NCBI RefSeq assembly: GCF_007994075.1
Contig: NZ_VIWU01000001.1
Location: 2,046,001 to 2,110,000 of the forward strand
Length of the DNA stretch: 64,000 nt
Direction of reading: 5' to 3'
Origin: Pseudonocardia hierapolitana
GTDB taxonomy: Bacteria > Actinomycetota > Actinomycetes > Mycobacteriales > Pseudonocardiaceae
Position numbers and translations under genes: made by a program. The notes under the pieces were generated by a model. That model made no database searches. It was given only the letters and a program-made list of their open reading frames with translations, and had not been told where the DNA came from. Below, in pieces: positions 35,790 through 47,466 of the stretch; the first letter of the stretch is position 1, and every line of letters begins with the position of its first letter.

Positions 35790-36748
35790 GACACCGCCAC
35801 CCGCTCCAGCACGGCCCGCTGCTGTTCCAGCTGCCAGGGCACGTTGAGCAGGGTGGGGTTGTTGCCGGCCGTCGCGCCGAAGACGTCGGACTCGAACACC
35901 CGGCCGTCGCGCACCGCGGGCACGGCCCGGAACAGCGGGCTCGCGGCGAGCTGCGCGCGCAGCTCGTCCGAGGCGTAGCCGAGCCGCACGAGGTCGGCGT
36001 CGATCAGACCGACCTGCTCGGCTCCGAGGGAGCGGTTCACGACCTCGGCGACGACCCGCGGGGACATCACCATGCCGAGCTGGCCGAGCAACTTCGCGGT
36101 GTGCCCATCGGGGTTGGTGTCCACGCTGAACTGCCCGGCGTCGTGGTGGAAGACCGAGCTGAACGTCTTCCCGGACAGGCCGGGCAGCTCGGCCGCCAGC
36201 GCGGCCACCGACCCGTCGACCTCGCCGATCCGCCGCTCGACATCGGCCTCCCGGCCGACCGCGCGGCCGACCACACGAGCCGTGTCCTGCCAGGTGTCCT
36301 CCCCCCAGCCCGTCCGGTACCCGACGGTCGGGGCGATGGCGCTCAGGCCCGCGTACTCGCTCTCGAGGCCGTAGTAGTTGGTGGCCAGGATGAGGTCCGG
36401 TTGCAGCGACGCCACCTGCTCCAGGTCGAGCCCGTCCGGCCCACCCAGCGGGACGACACCGGGATCGACCTCGCCCTCCTGCCACGGGTAGAGCGAGCCG
36501 GAGGCGTAGAAGTTCTCGGTGCGCCCGACCACGCTCACGCCCACCTGGCTGAGCACGTCCTCCTCGAAGGAGAGCGCGACGACCCGGGCGGGCGGGGCGG
36601 GGATCGTGGTGGTGCCGAGCGCGTGCTCGATCGTGACCGGGAACCCGGGGGCGGGTCCGGCTCCCGCGGGCGCCGTGGTGTCCGACGGCGCGGAGCAGCC
36701 CACCACCACGAGCAGCGCCGCCACGATCCCGGAGATCTCGAGCCTCAC
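35786..36748 (-). CDS. Siderophore ABC transporter binding lipoprotein (FecB-like)
   Basis: A 320-residue periplasmic-binding protein of the FecB/BtuF type. The lipobox VVVGCSAPS puts the lipidated Cys near residue 18; then PARVVALSFEEDVLSQVGVSVVGR and PDLILATNYYGLE follow. GTG 36748 is chosen because AGGAGG is six bases upstream. A DtxR/IdeR-type iron box lies 22-40 bases before the start. No permease or ATPase is adjacent. FecB-like genes near ctaD-serB also occur in mycobacteria (Rv3044). Confidence 0.9.
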   Translation of the reverse strand: MRLEISGIVAALLVVVGCSAPSDTTAPAGAGPAPGFPVTIEHALGTTTIPAPPARVVALSFEEDVLSQVGVSVVGRTENFYASGSLYPWQEGEVDPGVVPLGGPDGLDLEQVASLQPDLILATNYYGLESEYAGLSAIAPTVGYRTGWGEDTWQDTARVVGRAVGREADVERRIGEVDGSVAALAAELPGLSGKTFSSVFHHDAGQFSVDTNPDGHTAKLLGQLGMVMSPRVVAEVVNRSLGAEQVGLIDADLVRLGYASDELRAQLAASPLFRAVPAVRDGRVFESDVFGATAGNNPTLLNVPWQLEQQRAVLERVAVS

Positions 36749-36769
36749 CGTCACCCTCCTCGGAGAAAG

Positions 36770-36788
36770 TGCGGTGAGCCTAACCTCA
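36770..36788 (-). promoter_or_regulatory. DtxR/IdeR iron box
   Basis: On the minus strand TGAGGTTAGGCTCACCGCA agrees with the IdeR consensus (TTAGGTTAGGCTAACCTAA) at 15 of 19 positions. It sits immediately upstream of the siderophore-binding lipoprotein gene, the expected place for iron-dependent repression. Confidence 0.7.
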
Positions 36789-37529
36789 GCCAGGTGTCGC
36801 GATGCAGGTGATCGTGCCCGGCGCCACCTCGGTGAAGCCCGCGTCCCGGACGGCGACCGCCTCGCCGCGCCCGACCGCGGCGCACAGCTGCGCCCAGCGG
36901 TCGCCGTCGGCGTCCCGCACCGCGAAGCGGGGCACGTCGGCGAGGCCGTGGGCGGCGGCGTAGAGCATCGAGGCGTGCCCGACCTGCGCGGCCGCCTTCC
37001 CGACCGTCAGGTTCAGGCCGGCGTTCACCCAGATCACCGGGACGCCCTGCGGGGGCGGGCCCGGCTCGTCGGGTTCGAGCTCGGTGCCGCCGATCTGCAG
37101 CCGCGACACCACGCGCGGCACGTCGTCGACCGGGCCGGGGAGCAGGGCCCGCGCCTGCGCGCCGTCCACCTCCCACGTCACGCCCGGCAGCTCCTGCACG
37201 GCGGCCCAGTGCGCGCCACGGGCCCGGCGGGCGATCTTGCGGATCTGGGTGCTCACCCAGATCGCGACGGTCTCGTGCCACTCGCCCCCCGGCTGCGTGC
37301 GCGGGTCGAGGCACACGGCGAGCGCCGCGGCGGCCGCCGCCTCCAGCACCGGCGTGCGGGCGGCCGGTGGGCGTTCCAGACGCAGGATGACCGGCATCGC
37401 GCGCACGATGCCGTCCGACACCGGCGCTCCTCCCCCGGCGTAGCGGGCCGCGAGCGGCGCGAGCACACCAACGGCCGGCCGGTCGGCGAGCCCGGTCCCG
37501 GACAGTTCCTCGGTCACGCCCGGGACCAA
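36786..37529 (-). CDS. Peptidyl-tRNA hydrolase 2 (PTH2)-like protein
   Basis: A 247-residue protein. The first ~120 residues are of unknown type (PVILRLERPPAARTPVLEA, WVSTQIRKIARRARGAHW). The C-terminal ~90 residues carry the PTH2 signature LNLTVGKAAAQVGHASMLYA and end GFTEVAPGTITCIA. PTH2 frees tRNA from stalled peptides in archaea and eukaryotes; actinobacteria have such copies besides the usual Pth. The start is TTG 37529 or GTG 37517. The last bases reach into the iron box of the next gene. Confidence 0.78.
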   Translation of the reverse strand: MVPGVTEELSGTGLADRPAVGVLAPLAARYAGGGAPVSDGIVRAMPVILRLERPPAARTPVLEAAAAAALAVCLDPRTQPGGEWHETVAIWVSTQIRKIARRARGAHWAAVQELPGVTWEVDGAQARALLPGPVDDVPRVVSRLQIGGTELEPDEPGPPPQGVPVIWVNAGLNLTVGKAAAQVGHASMLYAAAHGLADVPRFAVRDADGDRWAQLCAAVGRGEAVAVRDAGFTEVAPGTITCIATPG

Positions 37530-37562
37530 CGCATCCGCCCCTGCTCCGCTTCCGCGGGACCC

Positions 37563-39428
37563 TCAGAGATCTCCGAGCTGCGCCAGCAGCTCGCGCTCGG
37601 CGCCCCGCGGCACCGCCACCGCTCCAACGAGCAGATGACCCGACCCCGAGCCGTCCGGCAGCGCCCTGGCGAAGACCAGCTCGCCCATGCCCGGGCTCAC
37701 CCCGGTGGTGGGCCGGACGTCGGCCCGGCCGTCGCCGCGGAGGTCCCGCAACGTCACGCCCTCGCCGAAGTGGACCCGCTCCACCTCGTACAGGCCGGGC
37801 ACCACGGTCGCCCACGAGGCCGCCAGCTCGGCCTCGTCGGCCGGGAGCAGGGGCCCGCGCTCGGCGAGGAACCTCTCGCCCCAGCCGCCCTCGTCCAGCG
37901 CCGCGTCCACGACCTCGGGCGCATCCCAGTCGACGTCGAGCGTGTCGGCCCACCAGGCCAGGTCGGCAGTGGCGGCGCCCCCGCGGCGCTCCAGGAACAT
38001 CACCGCCTTGCGGTAGAGCCAGCCGGCCCGCGCCGGAAGCTCGGCATGGGCGGGCCGGCCGAGGTGGCACTGCTTGTACTTGCGGCCCGATCCGCACCAG
38101 CACGGGTCGTTGCGGCCGGGTTCGGGGCCGGCAGGGGCGGCGAAGGGCCGGACGGCGGCGAGATCCGGATCGTCGGCGGGCACCTCGATCGCCGTCCACC
38201 TGGCGGCAGCGGCCGCGGCGTCGCCGCGGTCCGACTCGTACCAGGCCAACCGGTCCTCCACGAGCGGCCAGCCCGGCGCCGCGACGGCCGCGGCCCGCAG
38301 GTGCGACTCTGCGTCCTGCACCCGGCCGTCCCGCTCCGCGGCGACCGCGGCGACCCACCGCGCCACGGCCTCCCGGGGGGACCGACCGGCGACGGTGACC
38401 AGTCGGCCGGCGAGCGCGACGGCGGCCCGCACCCGCTCCCCGTCGTCGTCGGGTTCGCGCAGCAGCTCCTCGACGACGGATTCGACGACGTCCGGGTCCT
38501 GCATGAGGCCGAGCGCCTCCCGCAGCGCGGCCGGATCGTGCGCGTCGGCGAGCAGCGCGAACGCCCGGACCGCCGCCTCCCCCTGCTCCTCGGTCTCGAC
38601 CCGGCTGACCAACCGGAACGCCTGGTCGACCGCCTCCGCCTCCGTCCACACCGACTCGTCGTGGGCGAACTCGTCGCCGCGCCGCAGCAGGCCCGCCGCC
38701 GCGGCCAGCTCGGTGAGGGGCGGGCGGGGTTCGGCGAAGGCCGCGCGGTCGCCGTGCAGCAGGCCGAGGACGAGCGTCTCCGCCCGCACCGGGAGACCGG
38801 GTTCCTCCAGCTCGGCCTCGTACACCGCCCGCAGCGCCGCCACGAGCTCCGCCGGTGCGGCCGGCTCGTCGTCCAGCGCCGAGATCGTCACGGCGCCGCC
38901 CTGCGTGGCCCGCACGGCGAGCAGCGCACCGGCGGTCAACCCCGCCAGCCAGTCGGGCGGCCCGCCCCACCGGGCCGGCTCGTCGCCGTCCGGCTCGTCC
39001 ACGTGCAGCGGCCCGCCGTCGACGTGCGGGTCGGGGCAGCGCAGGAACCCGGCGAGGTCGGTGTCGAGGTCGAGGTGCTCGTCGGCCAGCTCGGCGGCGG
39101 AGAGCCGGTGGGTGAGCACGATGCCGTCGGTCAGCGCGGGCGCGTGCACCAGGACGTCGGGGACGAGCATCGTCACCGGACCGGTCGGGTCGTCCAGGAC
39201 GTCTTCCTCGGCCTCGTCGACGAGCCGCTCCGTGCCGGGATCCGAGAGGTCGAGCCCCACCCGGGCGGAGAGGAGCCGCATCAGCTCCTCGTGGCCGACC
39301 ACCACCTGTTCCCGCACCACCTCGCGGTAGGCGGTCCAGACCGCCTCGAACCGCGCTTCCTCGGTGCTCTCGGCAGGCGGTTCGGGCGCCCCGCGACCGA
39401 CCAGGAGCCGCTGCCGGGACCGGGCCAC
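37563..39428 (-). CDS. Large SEC-C zinc-motif protein, function unknown
   Basis: A 621-residue acidic protein. Near residue 450 is a SEC-C motif (GRNDPCWCGSGRKYKQCHLG) with the C-x-C-x8-C-H zinc site, as at the end of SecA, followed by another ~150 residues. The rest is helical and repeat-like (GEAAVRAFALLADAHDPAALREALGLM). GTG 39428 is the likely start, 18 bases after the serB stop. SEC-C proteins of this size are common in actinobacteria without a known job. Confidence 0.82.
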   Translation of the reverse strand: MARSRQRLLVGRGAPEPPAESTEEARFEAVWTAYREVVREQVVVGHEELMRLLSARVGLDLSDPGTERLVDEAEEDVLDDPTGPVTMLVPDVLVHAPALTDGIVLTHRLSAAELADEHLDLDTDLAGFLRCPDPHVDGGPLHVDEPDGDEPARWGGPPDWLAGLTAGALLAVRATQGGAVTISALDDEPAAPAELVAALRAVYEAELEEPGLPVRAETLVLGLLHGDRAAFAEPRPPLTELAAAAGLLRRGDEFAHDESVWTEAEAVDQAFRLVSRVETEEQGEAAVRAFALLADAHDPAALREALGLMQDPDVVESVVEELLREPDDDGERVRAAVALAGRLVTVAGRSPREAVARWVAAVAAERDGRVQDAESHLRAAAVAAPGWPLVEDRLAWYESDRGDAAAAAARWTAIEVPADDPDLAAVRPFAAPAGPEPGRNDPCWCGSGRKYKQCHLGRPAHAELPARAGWLYRKAVMFLERRGGAATADLAWWADTLDVDWDAPEVVDAALDEGGWGERFLAERGPLLPADEAELAASWATVVPGLYEVERVHFGEGVTLRDLRGDGRADVRPTTGVSPGMGELVFARALPDGSGSGHLLVGAVAVPRGAERELLAQLGDL

Positions 39429-39444
39429 GATCAGTGCCCGCCCG

Positions 39445-42454
<3,010 letters not shown>

Positions 42455-42621
42455 TGGTCCTCCTGGAACTGCCGACTTCAAGAGCGGCGGGCCGGGTGGC
42501 CCAGCTCGCGATGTTAGCTCTACCCGCCGTCGAAGGCGGCGCCCGGGTGGCGGGCCCCACGTCCGGAGGACACGCGGTGCGTGCGCGGACACGCGGTGCG
42601 GCCGGGCGCGATGATCCCCCC

Positions 42622-43380
42622 ATGGGGTCGACGACGGTGGTCATCGGGCCGGCGCTGGCCGTGGCCGGTGCGCTGGGCGTGCTCGCGGCGGCCGCGCTTG
42701 CAGCGGCGGCGAGCCTCGGCACCGCCCGTGCGACCGTCTTCGCCGGTGTGCGAGCGGCGCTCCAGCTCGGCGCGGTCTCGCTGCTGATCGGCGCGATCGT
42801 CGGCTCGGTGCTGCTCAGTGCCGCATTCGTGCTGGTGATGGTGGCCGTGGCGGCGTGGACCTCCGCGCGGCGCATCACCCCGCACCGCAGCGGTTGGTGG
42901 GCGGTGCTGCCGATCGCGGTGGCCCCGCTCCCGGTCACGGCCCTGCTCGTGGTCTCGGGCGTCGTGCCGCCGGTCGGCGTCGCGGTGATCCCGATGGCCG
43001 GCATCCTCATCGGCGGCACGATGACCGCCACGTCGCTCGCAGGCCGGCGCACGCTCGACGAGCTGGCGGCGCGCCGCGGCGAGGTGGAGGCCGCGCTCTC
43101 GCTCGGCTTCCTCCCGCGCGACGCCGCATTGGAGATCGCCCGGCCGAGCGCGGGTCAGGCACTCGTGCCTGCGCTCGACCAGACCCGCACGGTCGGGCTG
43201 GTCACGCTGCCCGGAGCGTTCGTCGGCATGCTGCTGGGCGGCGCCACGCCGGTGCAGGCCGGCGCCGTGCAGCTGCTCGTGCTGGTGCTCCTGCTGGCCG
43301 TCGAGACGGTGGCGGTGGCGCTGATGCTCGAGCTGGTGTGCCGCGGGATGGTGCGCAGGCCGCCTATCGGAGCGGCGTGA
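42622..43380 (+). CDS. FetB/YbbM-like (UPF0014) permease
   Basis: A 252-residue membrane protein with six to seven helices. [51 protein letters not shown] and [22 protein letters not shown] are the UPF0014 signature. E. coli FetA-FetB exports iron; the ATPase FetA is absent here. It converges on the PIG-L gene with a 17-base overlap of the coding ends. Confidence 0.87.
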   Translation: MGSTTVVIGPALAVAGALGVLAAAALAAAASLGTARATVFAGVRAALQLGAVSLLIGAIVGSVLLSAAFVLVMVAVAAWTSARRITPHRSGWWAVLPIAVAPLPVTALLVVSGVVPPVGVAVIPMAGILIGGTMTATSLAGRRTLDELAARRGEVEAALSLGFLPRDAALEIARPSAGQALVPALDQTRTVGLVTLPGAFVGMLLGGATPVQAGAVQLLVLVLLLAVETVAVALMLELVCRGMVRRPPIGAA

Positions 43381-44173
43381 ACAGCTCCTCGAACAGCTCC
43401 GGCGCCGCCGCCGGGCTGGGCGCCGGGTCGACGATGTAGAACTCCGTGCCCATCCCCAGCGCGAAGACCGGGTCGGGCATCGCGAGCAGGAAGTGCTCCG
43501 GCGACATCTGGCTCGCGTGCGCCCGCATCGAGGCGCGCTTCTGCTCGACGAAGTCGACGGCCTCGACGCGGTGGGTGATCTCCGCCTCCGGCTTGCCGAA
43601 CGTCGGCGCTTCGAGGCTCGGCCCCTGCCAGCCCTCCGGCAGCTGGCCGGACTCGGCCATCCCGCGCATCCCTCGGATCATCCAGTCGCGGTTGATCGTG
43701 TGCTGCGCCACGACCGGGACCGCCGACAGCTCGGCGGCGCGCTTGCCGACCCGGTGCACCTGGATGTGGTCCGGGTGGCCGTAGCCGCCGTTGTCGTCGT
43801 AGGTGGTGAGGACGTCCGGCTCCTCCTCGTCGAGGATCACCGCGAGGCGGCGGGCCGCGTGCTCGACGTCGGCCTGCCAGAAGCAGAACGGAGCGGCGTT
43901 GCTCGGCTCGCCCATCATCCCGGAGTCGGTGTAGCCGAGGAACTCCACGCGCTTGGCCCCGATCGCCGCGGCCGACGCGTAGCACTCCGCGGACCGGCGC
44001 ATGGACAGCTGCTCCCCTGGCTCCAGCACACCCGGGACGGGCTCGCCGAGCTCACCGCGGGTGCCGAAGACCAGGACGACCCGGTGACCCGCGGCGGCCG
44101 CCCTGGCGAGGGTGCCGGCGGAAGCGATCGACTCGTCGTCGGGGTGCGCATGGAAGGAGACGATGGTTCCCAC
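43364..44173 (-). CDS. PIG-L/LmbE-family zinc deacetylase (MshB/Mca-like)
   Basis: A 269-residue deacetylase. The zinc motif is HAHPDDE (residues 8-14) with GYGHPDHIQVH further on. Relatives in actinobacteria are MshB (mycothiol synthesis) and Mca (mycothiol conjugate amidase); this length fits either, and the exact member cannot be decided here. GTG start. Confidence 0.86.
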   Translation of the reverse strand: MGTIVSFHAHPDDESIASAGTLARAAAAGHRVVLVFGTRGELGEPVPGVLEPGEQLSMRRSAECYASAAAIGAKRVEFLGYTDSGMMGEPSNAAPFCFWQADVEHAARRLAVILDEEEPDVLTTYDDNGGYGHPDHIQVHRVGKRAAELSAVPVVAQHTINRDWMIRGMRGMAESGQLPEGWQGPSLEAPTFGKPEAEITHRVEAVDFVEQKRASMRAHASQMSPEHFLLAMPDPVFALGMGTEFYIVDPAPSPAAAPELFEELFTPLR

Positions 44174-44378
44174 GAAGCCACCCTACGCAGCGCTTCTGGA
44201 TCACCTCGTCCTGACGGCGGCGAACCGCACGCGGGGGGTCGTGCGAAGGCGTGGGCAGACCGGCACGACCCGGACCCGCACGGCGCGGGCCGGCTGCCGG
44301 CGGTGTGGTCTCGCCCATCCGACAACCGGGACGACGTGTCGTGCCCGGTCGTCCCGTGCTGCCCATGGAGGGAAGCGC

Positions 44379-46058
44379 ATGTCCCGTCCATCCCGACCAC
44401 GAGGTCGCAGATCAGCTGCGTTCGCAGCAACCGGCACGGTGGTGCTCGCCGCGCTGCTGGCCGGCGTCGGCGCAGGTCCGGCGGTTGCCTCGAGCCACCG
44501 CGAGGCACCCCTGATCGCCGCGGACCCGGCCGTGGACAACACGGACGTCTACGCGTTCGTCAGCCCCGACCAACCGGACACGGTGACGTTCGTCGCCAAC
44601 TGGTTCGGGCTCCAGGAGCCCAACGGCGGCCCCACGTTCTACCCGTGGGCCACCGACGCGAACTACGACATCAACATCGACACCGACGGCAACGCGAAGC
44701 CCGACGTCGGTTACCGGCTCACGTTCCGCACGGAGGACCGGCGGGGCAACGACACGTTCCTCTACAACAACGGTCCGGTGACCGGCCTGGACGACGAGAA
44801 CCTGCTGTTCCGCCAGTACTACACGCTGTCGGTCAGCAAGGGCGGCGGCTGGACGAAGCTGCTCGAGGGGCAGGTCGCGCCGTCGCAGCTCGGAGCGGCG
44901 TCGATCCCGGACTACGCGACGCTGCGCGACCAGGCGATCAAGGACGTGCCGGGCGGCGGCCAGGTCTACGTCGGCTCCGCGGAGGACCCGTTCTTCGCCG
45001 ACCTGCGCGTGTTCGACCTGCTGTACGGGGGTGACCTCTCCGAGGTCGGCCAGGACACCCTCGCCGGCACCAACGTCAACACCTGGGCGCTGCAGGTGCC
45101 GTTGTCGGAGGTCACGGCCGGGGGCGATCCGCAGCGCAACCCGGTGATCGGCGTCTGGAGCGACACGGAGCGCCGCTCCCTGCAGCTCTCCCCGGGCATG
45201 GCCACCGCGGTGGGCGAGCCGGTGCAGGTGTCCCGGCTGGGCAACCCGCTGGTCAACGAGGTCGTGCTGCCGGCAGGGCTGAAGGACGCGTTCAACGGGC
45301 TGGCGCCGGTGAAGGACGCGACCATCCCCGACGTCGTGAAGCGGGTGACCGATCCGGAGGTCGCGCGGCTCCTCGAGGGCATCTACGGGGTGCCGGCGCC
45401 CGCGACGCCGCGCAACGACCTGGTCGAGATCTTCCTGACCGGGATCGCCAAGGACGCGCCGACGCTCGACGGCACGCAGGCCCCGATCCAGGCGGACCTG
45501 AACAGCCACGTCCTCAACGCCGACACCGACCCGAAGCAGTTCCAGCCGTCGGAGATGCTGCGGCTCAACACGTCGATCGCGCCTGCGGCCGACCCGAACC
45601 GGCTGGGTGTCCTCGGCGGGGACCTGCAGGGCTTCCCGAACGGGCGACGGCTCACCGACGACGTCATCGACATCGAGGTGCAGGCGGTCGCGGGCGCGGC
45701 GCAGGCCGGAAAGCTGGTCGACGCGCTGGCGGCGGGCGACGGGGTGGACGCCAACGACGTCGCGTTCCTCGACGAGTTCCCCTACGTCGCGCTGCCGGGC
45801 AACGAGACCCGTGCCGACGCGGCCGGTGCCCAGCCGTCGGCGACCGGGTCGTCCGACACGGGCAGCGGGGCCGCCAGCGTCCCGACGGAGAGCGACTCCT
45901 GGATCGGCAACGCGGCGTTCAGCTCGCCCATGATGCCGATCGCGCTGGGCGCCGGGATCGGAGGCGCGCTGCTCGCCTCCGTGGTGCTGCTCGCCGTGCG
46001 GCGGCGCGGCCGGACCGCACCGCTCGACCACGCCCGCCCGCCGGCTCCGCCCCGGTGA
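44379..46058 (+). CDS. DUF4331 secreted/cell-surface protein
   Basis: A 559-residue DUF4331 protein. A signal peptide (AAFAATGTVVLAALLAGVGAG) ends at AVASSHREAPLI, the typical DUF4331 start; a C-terminal helix (IALGAGIGGALLASVVLLAV) with a basic tail suggests membrane anchoring and an outside location. First of five co-directional genes ending in an ECF sigma/anti-sigma pair. An in-frame start 89 codons upstream was rejected because it gives Arg-rich sequence. Function unknown; the 205-base region before it shows no further gene. Confidence 0.88.
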   Translation: MSRPSRPRGRRSAAFAATGTVVLAALLAGVGAGPAVASSHREAPLIAADPAVDNTDVYAFVSPDQPDTVTFVANWFGLQEPNGGPTFYPWATDANYDINIDTDGNAKPDVGYRLTFRTEDRRGNDTFLYNNGPVTGLDDENLLFRQYYTLSVSKGGGWTKLLEGQVAPSQLGAASIPDYATLRDQAIKDVPGGGQVYVGSAEDPFFADLRVFDLLYGGDLSEVGQDTLAGTNVNTWALQVPLSEVTAGGDPQRNPVIGVWSDTERRSLQLSPGMATAVGEPVQVSRLGNPLVNEVVLPAGLKDAFNGLAPVKDATIPDVVKRVTDPEVARLLEGIYGVPAPATPRNDLVEIFLTGIAKDAPTLDGTQAPIQADLNSHVLNADTDPKQFQPSEMLRLNTSIAPAADPNRLGVLGGDLQGFPNGRRLTDDVIDIEVQAVAGAAQAGKLVDALAAGDGVDANDVAFLDEFPYVALPGNETRADAAGAQPSATGSSDTGSGAASVPTESDSWIGNAAFSSPMMPIALGAGIGGALLASVVLLAVRRRGRTAPLDHARPPAPPR

Positions 46059-46131
46059 CCGGCCGGGGGCGGCTCGGACCGACCGGGCCGCCCCCGTGCC
46101 CCCACTTCCCCGCCCACGGACTGGACCTCGC

Positions 46132-47466
46132 ATGTCGACATCCACCCTGCCCCCGCCCACGCCACCCGATTCCAGCCCGATGTGGCGCCGGGTCCTCCCC
46201 GTCGCCGCCCTCGTGATCGCGGGCCTGTTCGTCGTCGGCATGGCGTTCCAGCCGGCCGCCCCACGAGCAGCGACCCCGCAGCCGGTCGGCGATCGGCTCA
46301 CCGCCACGATCGAACAGCTGCGCGACCGCATCCGCCGGGCGCCCGACGACCCGACGACGTGGGCGAACCTCGGCGCCGCGTACGTCGAGCAGGCTCGGGC
46401 GCTCGCCAACCCGGCCTACTACCCGCAGGCACAGGGCGCGCTGGACCGGTCCGTCCAGCTGCAACCCGACGGGAATGCCGCCGCTCTCGTCGGTCTCGGC
46501 GCCCTCGCGAACGCCCGGCACGACTTCGCGGCCGCCCGCCGTCACGCCGAGGACGCGGTGGCGCTCAACCCGGCGAGCGTGGAGGCGTACGGCGTGCTCG
46601 CGGACGCCACGACCCAGCTCGGCGACACCGCCGCCGCCACGGCAGCGGTGCAGCGCATGCTCGACCTGCGCCCCGGTGTCGCGTCGTTCACCCGGGCCTC
46701 CTACGAGCTGGAGCTGCACGGACGCACGGACGACGCCCGGGCGGCCATGCAGCGTGCGCTCGAGGCCGCGACCAGCCGCGACGAGCTGGCGTTCTGCCAC
46801 TACCACCTGGGCGAGCTGGCCTGGGGCGGCGGCGACCTCGACGAGGCGGAGGCGCAGTACACCCGCGGCCTCGCCGCCGTGCCCGGTGACCCGGCGCTGC
46901 TCCAGGGCCGCGCGAAGGTGCTCGCCGCACGCGGACGCACCGACGAGGCCATCGAGGGCTACCGGCGGCTGACCGAGCGGGTGCCGCTGCCGCAGTACCT
47001 GCTGGAGTACGGCGAGCTGCTGGAGTCGGCAGGCCGGGCCGACGAGGCGCGCGCGCAGTACCGCCTGATCGCCGACCAGCAGCGGCTCGACGCGGCGCAG
47101 GGATCCACCGACGACCTCATGGCCTCGCAGGTGGCGGCCGACCACGGCGACCCGGCGGAGGCGGTCCGGCTGGCGCAGGCGGATTGGGACCGGCGCCAGA
47201 GCGTGTTCACCGCCGACGCGCTGGCGTGGGCACTGCACCGGGCCGGCCGCCACGCGGATGCCCTCCCGTACGCGGAGCGAGCCGCGCAGCTCGGCAGGCG
47301 CGACGCCACCGCCACCTTCCACCGCGGCATGATCCTGGCCGCTCTGGGCCGGACCGGCGACGCGATCGCAACCCTCGAGCAGGCACTGCGCACCAACCCG
47401 CACTTCTCGCCGCTGCACGCCCCGGTCGCGCTGCAGGCCCTCGACGCGCTCGGGGCGAAGCGATGA
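46132..47466 (+). CDS. TPR-repeat protein with N-terminal membrane anchor
   Basis: A 444-residue protein with one helix near residues 22-40 (VLPVAALVIAGLFVVGM) and then about nine tetratricopeptide repeats (for example AAAVQRMLDLRPGVASF, DEAEAQYTRGLAAVPGDPALL, GDAIATLEQALRTNPHFSPL). It probably scaffolds partners of the DUF4331 or transporter proteins. Its stop overlaps the next gene by 4 bases. Confidence 0.87.
   Translation: MSTSTLPPPTPPDSSPMWRRVLPVAALVIAGLFVVGMAFQPAAPRAATPQPVGDRLTATIEQLRDRIRRAPDDPTTWANLGAAYVEQARALANPAYYPQAQGALDRSVQLQPDGNAAALVGLGALANARHDFAAARRHAEDAVALNPASVEAYGVLADATTQLGDTAAATAAVQRMLDLRPGVASFTRASYELELHGRTDDARAAMQRALEAATSRDELAFCHYHLGELAWGGGDLDEAEAQYTRGLAAVPGDPALLQGRAKVLAARGRTDEAIEGYRRLTERVPLPQYLLEYGELLESAGRADEARAQYRLIADQQRLDAAQGSTDDLMASQVAADHGDPAEAVRLAQADWDRRQSVFTADALAWALHRAGRHADALPYAERAAQLGRRDATATFHRGMILAALGRTGDAIATLEQALRTNPHFSPLHAPVALQALDALGAKR

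Noticed and set aside
36751..38970. Very long open frame (739 codons) overlapping the SEC-C and PTH2 genes
   Set aside because: Its product is Arg/Gly-rich low complexity with no domain, a normal by-product of high GC; the overlapping frames have clear family motifs.
44174..44378. SigK-type promoter before the DUF4331 gene
   Set aside because: A CCATCC occurs, but no matching -10 box was found at the right distance.
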